Position numbers and translations under genes: made by a program. A stretch of 10,965 bases of DNA, from the NCBI GenBank assembly GCA_959018155.1, contig CAUEKH010000053.1, forward strand, positions 1 through 10,965, given 5' to 3'. The notes below the pieces were generated by a model. It made no database searches and was not told the origin of the DNA. It saw only the letters and a list, made by a program, of their open reading frames with translations. The stretch's first letter is position 1. Each line of letters starts with the position of its first letter. Source of the DNA: an uncultured Hungatella sp. (GTDB lineage: Bacteria > Bacillota > Clostridia > Lachnospirales > Lachnospiraceae). Of this stretch, positions 5,921-10,965 are shown in pieces.

Positions 5921-7144
5921 ATGGGTATTGAAATCCGAAAGCTGCTGAGAGAAGAGATTATGGCTGAATTAAACGAACAGAGCCAGATTTCAGATGAGGA
6001 ACTGTATGAACTGATCGACAGGAAGATTTTAGAATATGGCCAGTCCCGCTTCCTGCCTCTGAAGGAAAAGCTGAAATTGAGAGGCGGGCTGTTCGATGCT
6101 TTCCGGCGTCTCGGCGTTTTGCAGGAACTGGTCGATAACCCTGAAGTGACAGAAATTATGGTGAATGGCGCCGGCAGGATTTTCATAGAGAAAAACGGCC
6201 GGATGGAACTGTGGGAAAAGTGTTTTGAGAACAGCGAACAGCTGGAAGACATGATACAGCAGATTGTCAGCCGGGTGAACCGTACAGTCAATGTATCGCG
6301 GCCGATTGCGGACGCCAGGCTGGAAGACGGATCCCGTGTCCACATTGTCCTGCCCCCGATTTCTCTCGACGGCCCGGCGGTCACCATCCGAAAGTTTCCG
6401 GAGCCGATAACCATGGAGAAATTAATAAAATACCAGTCACTTACAACAGAAGCGGCCGGCTTTTTAAAGAAACTGGTAGCAGGCGGCTACAATATCTTCA
6501 TCAGCGGCGGGACCAACTCGGGGAAAAGTACTTTTTTAAATGCGCTGTCGGCATTTATCCCGGAGGATGAACGTCTGGTAACGATTGAGGATTCCGCGGA
6601 ACTTCAGATTCGTCATGTGCCTAATATTGTGAGGCTAGAGACGAGGGAAGCCAATTCTGAAGGGGAGGGCGCGGTAAGTATCGCGGATTTGATTCGCGCG
6701 GCCTTACGGATGAACCCGTCCAGAATTATTGTCGGAGAAGTGCGCGGCAGGGAGGCTCTCGATATGATATCCGCCATGAATACAGGCCATGACGGAAGCT
6801 TAAGCACCGGCCACGGCAACAGCCCGAAGGACATGGTATCGCGCCTTGAGACGATGATGCTGATGGGCGCCGAGCTTCCGCTTCCGGCGGTTCGAAGCCA
6901 GATAGCGTCGGCTCTTGATATTCTGGTACATTTAGGCAGACTCCGGGACCGGAGCCGGAGAGTGCTTTCTATTGTGGAGGTGGCTGGTATTGAAGCAGGA
7001 GAAATCAGGCTTAATCCCCTGTTTGAGTTTCAGGAGGAGAATGAGGGGGCAGTGGGGGCTTCCCAGACCGTCTGTGGGGAACTTAAAAAAGTGGGGACCC
7101 TGGAGCACAGGGAAAAACTTAAAGCAGCAGGTATTATGTTATGA
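5921..7144 (+). CDS. tadA: TadA/CpaF-type secretion ATPase of the Tad pilus
   Basis: A 407-residue cytoplasmic hexameric ATPase of the type II/IV secretion superfamily that drives pilin assembly. An N-terminal helical region and linking domain precede the RecA-like core. The motifs are complete: Walker A GGTNSGKST (196-204, Lys202), Asp box TIEDSAEL (221-228), Walker B RIIVGEVRG (Glu273) and His box GHDGSLSTGHGNSP (289-302). The catalytic arginines seen in the family (ADARLEDGSRV, 130-140) are also present. The frame is open to GTG 5900, but ATG 5921 has AGAAGGG (5906-5912) with an eight-base spacer and is preferred. The last part (GELKKVGTLEHREKLKAAG) looks like a normal CpaF tail, so the TGA at 7142-7144 is probably the genuine end. 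The tadB frame overlaps it at this end. Confidence 0.96.
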   Translation: MGIEIRKLLREEIMAELNEQSQISDEELYELIDRKILEYGQSRFLPLKEKLKLRGGLFDAFRRLGVLQELVDNPEVTEIMVNGAGRIFIEKNGRMELWEKCFENSEQLEDMIQQIVSRVNRTVNVSRPIADARLEDGSRVHIVLPPISLDGPAVTIRKFPEPITMEKLIKYQSLTTEAAGFLKKLVAGGYNIFISGGTNSGKSTFLNALSAFIPEDERLVTIEDSAELQIRHVPNIVRLETREANSEGEGAVSIADLIRAALRMNPSRIIVGEVRGREALDMISAMNTGHDGSLSTGHGNSPKDMVSRLETMMLMGAELPLPAVRSQIASALDILVHLGRLRDRSRRVLSIVEVAGIEAGEIRLNPLFEFQEENEGAVGASQTVCGELKKVGTLEHREKLKAAGIML

Positions 7145-7871
7145 TACGTACCGGCTGAACTTTCAGGAGTGGGTTCAATACACGGCAATTGGCTGTGGAT
7201 TTGCCGCGGCAGTCGCATACGTCTTTTATCACAGCTTTCTGGTATTTCTGATAAGTCTGCCTCTGGCACTTTCTTATCCCCTGATTATGAAAAAAGAACT
7301 GAAGGAGAGAAGACTTCAGAAACTGAATATGGAATTCAAAGAGGGAATTACCATCCTGTCCTCTTTCTTAAGCGCCGGTTACTCTGTGGAAAATGCCTTT
7401 GCGGCAAGCGTCAGGGAACTGACAGCCATGTATGGCGCTGACAGCCTGATAACCCGTGAATTCGCCCATATGGAGGGGCAGATGAGGGTGAACCGGGCGG
7501 CGGAACAGGTATTGATGGATTTTGCGGACCGGTGCGGCCTTGATGATGTCAAAAATTTTGCGGAGGTATTTGCGGTTGCGAAGCGAAGCGGGGGGACGCT
7601 GGTATCGATTATCAGCCATACGGCCTCGGTAATCGGTGACAGAATCAGGATTCAGGATGAGATCCGAACCATGAACGCGTCAAAACAGTTTGAACAGAAA
7701 ATCATGAATCTGATCCCGTTTTTTATTGTGATCTATATTGACGCGACTTCCCCGGGATTCTTTGATGTGATGTATCACACGGGAGCAGGGAGAATCTTAA
7801 TGACGGTTTGCCTGATTGTGTATGCAGGCGCTCTGATTCTTTCCAAACAGATTATGAGAATTGAGGTGTAG
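7041..7871 (+). CDS. tadB: TadB-like inner membrane platform protein (type II secretion F domain); start unclear
   Basis: This is one of the two GspF-like platform proteins that couple the TadA ATPase to the growing pilus. Numbered from ATG 7041 (276 residues), two membrane segments lie near 46-62 and 65-83. The cytoplasmic F-domain helical bundle is at 85-220 (FKEGITILSSFLSAGYSVENAF; FAVAKRSGGTL, a typical F-domain motif). Two more segments lie at about 223-236 and 252-268. The start is a problem: recognisable homology begins near YDTYRLNFQEW, just at the tadA stop, yet no ATG, GTG or TTG exists in frame between 7077 and 7286. ATG 7041 has AGGAGG only three bases upstream and would overlap tadA by 104 bases. 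GTG 7074 has no Shine-Dalgarno sequence, and ATG 7287 would lose the first membrane segments. The gene body is certain, the 5' end is not. Confidence 0.85.
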   Translation: MRGQWGLPRPSVGNLKKWGPWSTGKNLKQQVLCYDTYRLNFQEWVQYTAIGCGFAAAVAYVFYHSFLVFLISLPLALSYPLIMKKELKERRLQKLNMEFKEGITILSSFLSAGYSVENAFAASVRELTAMYGADSLITREFAHMEGQMRVNRAAEQVLMDFADRCGLDDVKNFAEVFAVAKRSGGTLVSIISHTASVIGDRIRIQDEIRTMNASKQFEQKIMNLIPFFIVIYIDATSPGFFDVMYHTGAGRILMTVCLIVYAGALILSKQIMRIEV

Positions 7872-7874
7872 AAT

Positions 7875-9134
7875 GTGGAGAAAAAAAGAAAAATTACAGG
7901 ACTGCCGGCGTATCGGAATTTCAGCCCGTGGCCCGCCGCAATGTGTGTGCTGGCCGGATTATTACTGTATGTAATTTTGAGCGCGTCAAATGGAAAAAAC
8001 GGGTCTTCCATTGCAGCGCTTGAGCGGGCGCCCCACGGGGAAGGGGAGTTGCAGTATGAGATTAAAGTAAAAGGACTGACGGACTCTGCCTGCGGCCTTA
8101 CGGTTACAGTGCCGGTGAGGGAACGGCAGTATACGGATTCAGAAGCAGGAGCCGTTTTTGATGAGATTCTTCCGGAACTGGCAGAGCAGATACTGGGAGA
8201 TAATGAGTCGCTGGAAGAAGTCCGTACTAATCTGGAGTTAAAAAGAACGCTGGAACCGTACGGTTTTAGCGTTCAATGGGAATCGGAGGAGCCGGAGATC
8301 ATAGACTCCTACGGGACTGTACACAACGAGGGGATATCAGAAAATGGCCGCCGGTTTTTTTTAAAAGCTACGGTGACAGATGGAATCCACGAGAGGGAAT
8401 ATGAAATCCGCGCCGTTGTTTATCCGCCGTTGCTTTCGGAGGAGGAAGCGGCCGTTAAGAAATGGCTGAGAACGGTAACGGAGCTGGATGAACGGCAGCA
8501 GACAGCGGACCGGCTGGAACTTCCCACATCTTTGGAAGGCAGAGCGCTTCAGTACGCCATGGCGGAGGAGACGGATTACAGGATGATCCCTTTATTGGGG
8601 ATTGTTCTGGCAATCCTTTTGACCGCCAGAGAAAAGGTTAATCAGGAAAATGCCTTAAAGATGCGGGAGAGGCTTCTGCTTCTGGATTACGCGGGGATTG
8701 TATCTAAACTGATGGTATTTATCGGTGCGGGAATGACAATCAGGGCTTCCTGGGAACTGATTACAGAAGAGTATGAAAGGGCGGTGGAGCGGGGGACAAA
8801 AGAACGGCGGCCTGCATATGAAGAGATGTGCCACACGGCAGCCCGTTTGAGCAGCGGCCTTTCAGAAGGGAAAGCCTACAATGAGTTTGGCAGACGATGC
8901 GGGCTTCAGCCTTATGTAAAGCTGGCGGCTCTTCTGGAACAGAACCGCAAAACAGGAAGTAAGAATCTGCGTCAGGCTTTGGAACTGGAGATGACATCTG
9001 CCTTTGAACAGCGGAAGAACCTGGCGCGAAAGCTGGGAGAGGAGGCAGGAACGAAACTTCTGCTGCCACTGTTTCTGATGCTGGGGATCGTGATGGTTAT
9101 GATCGTTGTGCCGGCGTTTCTGACATTTTATTAG
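7875..9134 (+). CDS. tadC: TadC-like platform protein with N-terminal extracytoplasmic Ig-like domain
   Basis: The second GspF-like platform protein, 419 residues, longer than the roughly 300 usual for TadC. Residues 1-18 are basic and cytoplasmic, and 19-37 form a membrane helix. Residues 38-235 should face outside, a helix at 236-251 returns to the cytoplasm, and the F domain occupies about 262-393 (IVSKLMVFIGAGMTIRASWE). A last membrane segment is at 394-417. In the outer part, residues about 122-183 (LEPYGFSVQWES, IIDSYGTVHN, FFLKATVTDG) have the strand pattern of the atrophied bacterial Ig-like domains of Clostridia surface proteins; this is inference. The start is GTG 7875 with GAGGTG (7863-7868) six bases upstream, formed by the last codons of tadB. 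The gap to tadB is three bases. The F-domain call is secure; the name tadC rests on position and topology. Confidence 0.85.
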   Translation: MEKKRKITGLPAYRNFSPWPAAMCVLAGLLLYVILSASNGKNGSSIAALERAPHGEGELQYEIKVKGLTDSACGLTVTVPVRERQYTDSEAGAVFDEILPELAEQILGDNESLEEVRTNLELKRTLEPYGFSVQWESEEPEIIDSYGTVHNEGISENGRRFFLKATVTDGIHEREYEIRAVVYPPLLSEEEAAVKKWLRTVTELDERQQTADRLELPTSLEGRALQYAMAEETDYRMIPLLGIVLAILLTAREKVNQENALKMRERLLLLDYAGIVSKLMVFIGAGMTIRASWELITEEYERAVERGTKERRPAYEEMCHTAARLSSGLSEGKAYNEFGRRCGLQPYVKLAALLEQNRKTGSKNLRQALELEMTSAFEQRKNLARKLGEEAGTKLLLPLFLMLGIVMVMIVVPAFLTFY

Positions 9135-9151
9135 AAGGAAGGAGAATGATT

Positions 9152-9337
9152 ATGGGTAAAGAATTAAAGAAGCAGGTAAAGTCATTTCTGATTGAAGAGG
9201 ATGGTGTGGGAGTGATTGAGGTGGTTCTGATACTGGTGGTCTTAATCGGCCTGGTAATTATATTCAAAAAACAGATTACGGCTCTGCTGGACAACATTTT
9301 CAAGGAAATTAACAAGCAGTCTAAAGAGGTGTATTAA
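9152..9337 (+). CDS. flp: Flp1-like type IVb pilin precursor
   Basis: A 61-residue major pilin candidate. A charged leader (1-18, ending EEDG) is followed by VGVIEVVLILVVLIGLVII, a hydrophobic helix, and then a short charged tail (FKKQITALLDNIFKEINKQ). The prepilin peptidase site is clear: Gly18 at -1, Val19 at +1 and Glu23 at the conserved +5 position, giving a mature 43-residue pilin. The ATG at 9146 is also in frame, but GGAG (9141-9144) is one base from it and seven bases from ATG 9152, so 9152 is chosen. It sits 17 bases after tadC and two bases before the next gene. The sequence fits the Flp1-like putative pilin family of Bacillota. Processing by the TadV of the same operon is inferred. 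Confidence 0.9.
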   Translation: MGKELKKQVKSFLIEEDGVGVIEVVLILVVLIGLVIIFKKQITALLDNIFKEINKQSKEVY

Positions 9338-9339
9338 TT

Positions 9340-10965
9340 ATGAGAGAAAGCCGGTTGCGGATGGAAGAACGGGGGGAAATCACCGTGTTTTTGAGCCTGG
9401 TTTTCCTGTGCATTCTCAGTCTGATGTGCGGGCTCATTGAGTCCGCACGGACCGCCGGTGCCAGCTGGTATTTGAAAATGGCGGCTGATTCAGCCATGGA
9501 TTCTGTTTTCAGCAATTACCACAGAGAGGTCTGGGATGAGTACCGTCTTTTTCTTCTTGAATTTGGGGAACCGGAAGAGCTGGGAGATCAGTGGCTGGAA
9601 TACATGAAGCCCTATGAGGAGAACCATGGCTGGTATCCGATGGTGATGGAATCGGCCTCTGTGGATCATGTGACGCCTGCCACGGCCGATAATGGCCGCC
9701 ATCTTCAGCAGGAAATTGTGGATTACATGAAATTTGGAATCTGGGAAGGGATTGGAAGTGACGAGGACGGCGCTAAGAATCTTTTGGAGAGCTTAAAGGA
9801 GGCAAAATCCCTCGGAGAGATTTCAGATGTCTACAGCGGCCATGCGAAATCGGCTGTGAAGCTGGAAAAAGCGCTGGAAGAGATAGGAAAATCTCTGGAT
9901 AAACAGAGAACTTACAGGCAGGCGGCAGCAGGAAAAATAGGAAACTGGGATGGCAGCGGCTTCCGAAGTGAGGCGAAGAAACTGATAAAAGAAATCCGGC
10001 GGCTGCCGGGACTGGTTAAAACGTATGATAAACGTGCGGATAAGCTGGCGGCGGACTTAGAAGAAACGCGCAGTAAAATGGAAAGCCAGAAAGAGGATTT
10101 AAGCGCCTCTGTCCGTGCTTCTCTGGAGTCAGAACTGAGTGAATACGAGTCCTACACCGCACAGGAGGGAACGAGAAGAGTGGAGATAGACGGGCTGCCG
10201 CAGAAGATGGATGCGGTAATCCCGATCATAGAACAGGCTGCAGAGCGCTCAGAAGAAGTGGAAGAGATTATTGCCGAATGGGATGTAGATGAGATGGAAG
10301 AAGGACCGGATGAAGACGGATTGTGGGAGTCGGTCAGAGTAATCTGGGAGAAAGTTGAGATTCCGTCCCTCTCCTTTACTGTAGGAATGAAGGAGCCGGA
10401 GAAGCAGGATATTCTGGAGGAAATAGGGAAAATGGTAGATTTGGATCTGCTTTCCCTGGTCCTGCCGGAGGGGAGCGAGGTTTCTGACGGGATTTGGCCA
10501 TTAAAGGAACTTCCATCTGCAACTGCAACGAAACAGGACGAAGCGGAATGGGAAGACAGCCTCCTGGACCGGCTTTTGACGGATGAATATTGCGGCCGCT
10601 TTTTGACGTGTTTCTGTTGCGATGAGGAGAAAGAGATGCAGTATGAGCAGGAGTATCTGCTGGGAGGAGAGTCGACAGAGGAGGAGAATTTAAAACATGC
10701 GGTTCTGGAACTGGTGATGGTCAGAGAGGGATTTAACCTGATCCATATATTATCAAATCAGCAGAAGCGAGGAGAAGCTAAGGCTCTGGCGGCAGCGATT
10801 ACGGGGATAGTGGGAGCCGCCCCGCTTACCGGTATTCTGGCCTTTTTCATCATGACGGTATGGGCGCTGGGGGAAGCGCTCGCTGATACGAAGGCGCTTC
10901 TTGCCGGGGAAAAGACACCTCTGTTGAAGACTGAGAAAACGTGGAGACTCAGTCTTGATAACCTG
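9340..10965 (+). CDS. DUF5702-like Tad-associated membrane protein, 3' end cut by window edge
   Basis: 542 codons are visible and the frame is still open at the right edge. A short basic N-terminus (RESRLRMEERGEI) leads to a membrane helix at about 14-34 (VFLSLVFLCILSLMCGLIES) and then SARTAGASWYLKMAADSAMDSVFSNYHREVWDEYRLF, the pattern I associate with DUF5702 proteins of Clostridia Tad loci. A long extracytoplasmic region follows: a helical, coiled-coil-prone stretch at about 145-275, then an acidic stretch (EEVEEIIAEWDVDEMEEGPDED, about 306-327). A second hydrophobic segment is near 485-515. The N-terminal part is reminiscent of TadE/TadG pseudopilins, but no Gly/Glu+5 cleavage site is present. 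ATG 9340 has GAGGTG (9326-9331) eight bases upstream, made by the last codons of the pilin gene. The role is unknown; a structural or minor-pilin-like part of the pilus is inferred from position. Confidence 0.78.
   Translation, partial: MRESRLRMEERGEITVFLSLVFLCILSLMCGLIESARTAGASWYLKMAADSAMDSVFSNYHREVWDEYRLFLLEFGEPEELGDQWLEYMKPYEENHGWYPMVMESASVDHVTPATADNGRHLQQEIVDYMKFGIWEGIGSDEDGAKNLLESLKEAKSLGEISDVYSGHAKSAVKLEKALEEIGKSLDKQRTYRQAAAGKIGNWDGSGFRSEAKKLIKEIRRLPGLVKTYDKRADKLAADLEETRSKMESQKEDLSASVRASLESELSEYESYTAQEGTRRVEIDGLPQKMDAVIPIIEQAAERSEEVEEIIAEWDVDEMEEGPDEDGLWESVRVIWEKVEIPSLSFTVGMKEPEKQDILEEIGKMVDLDLLSLVLPEGSEVSDGIWPLKELPSATATKQDEAEWEDSLLDRLLTDEYCGRFLTCFCCDEEKEMQYEQEYLLGGESTEEENLKHAVLELVMVREGFNLIHILSNQQKRGEAKALAAAITGIVGAAPLTGILAFFIMTVWALGEALADTKALLAGEKTPLLKTEKTWRLSLDNL

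Noticed and set aside
5860..6414. 184-codon minus-strand open frame opposite the start of tadA
   Set aside because: It overlaps the well-supported tadA and tadZ frames; its serine-rich, low-complexity translation is a typical antisense shadow.
7873..7971. Alternative ATG at 7873 overlapping the tadC start
   Set aside because: It opens only a 32-codon frame out of phase with the TadC protein; GTG 7875 has the correct frame and spacing.

Overview
The window looks like chromosomal DNA of a Gram-positive, anaerobic Bacillota of the Clostridia, most likely a Lachnospiraceae-type gut bacterium. The evidence is the protein sequence character (Clostridia-type TadZ, Flp1-like pilin and DUF5702-like protein next to each other), strong AGGAGG-type ribosome binding sites, sigma-A-like promoters, and moderate GC coding DNA with AT-rich intergenic DNA. 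The species assignment is an inference; no rRNA or other phylogenetic marker is present.

Left third (1 to about 3600, minus strand): a tight carbohydrate cluster read leftwards. It starts with a small DUF2508/YaaL-like protein (3273-3491), then a cytosolic GH13 amylase-family hydrolase (1906-3240), then a GlgB-type glycogen branching enzyme (1-1901) that runs off the left edge with only a few residues missing. The gaps are 32 and 4 bases, and the glgB ribosome binding site lies inside the last codons of the amylase gene, so co-transcription is likely. The two enzymes would act on alpha-glucan: GlgB makes alpha-1,6 branches and the GH13 enzyme hydrolyses glucan or maltodextrin.

Middle (3612-4354): an ArsR-type winged-helix regulator on the minus strand has its own good promoter (TTGACG-17-TAGAAT). 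It is divergent from the pilus operon on the right. The 365-base intergenic region (3990-4354) holds both promoters, several short perfect dyads, and a leader of about 150 bases in front of the first pilus gene.

Right (4355-10965, plus strand): a Tad (tight adherence, type IVb/Flp pilus) operon in the order tadV prepilin peptidase, tadZ/cpaE-like localisation ATPase, tadA/cpaF secretion ATPase, tadB and tadC platform proteins, a 61-residue Flp1-like pilin, and a large DUF5702-like membrane protein cut by the right edge. Genes overlap or are 2-17 bases apart, and GAGGTG ribosome binding sites are repeatedly embedded in the end of the preceding gene. TadV would cleave the pilin after Gly18. TadA would power assembly through the TadB/TadC platform, and TadZ would place the machine at a cell site.

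Most worth a second look: tadB has no credible start codon where its homology begins, exactly at the tadA stop and in the +1 frame; TadC carries an extra N-terminal extracytoplasmic domain of about 200 residues, part of which resembles an Ig-like fold; TadZ has degenerate receiver and P-loop motifs; and the tad promoter carries dyads that could be operators. I see no rRNA, tRNA, CRISPR, insertion sequence or phage gene, and no defence system.
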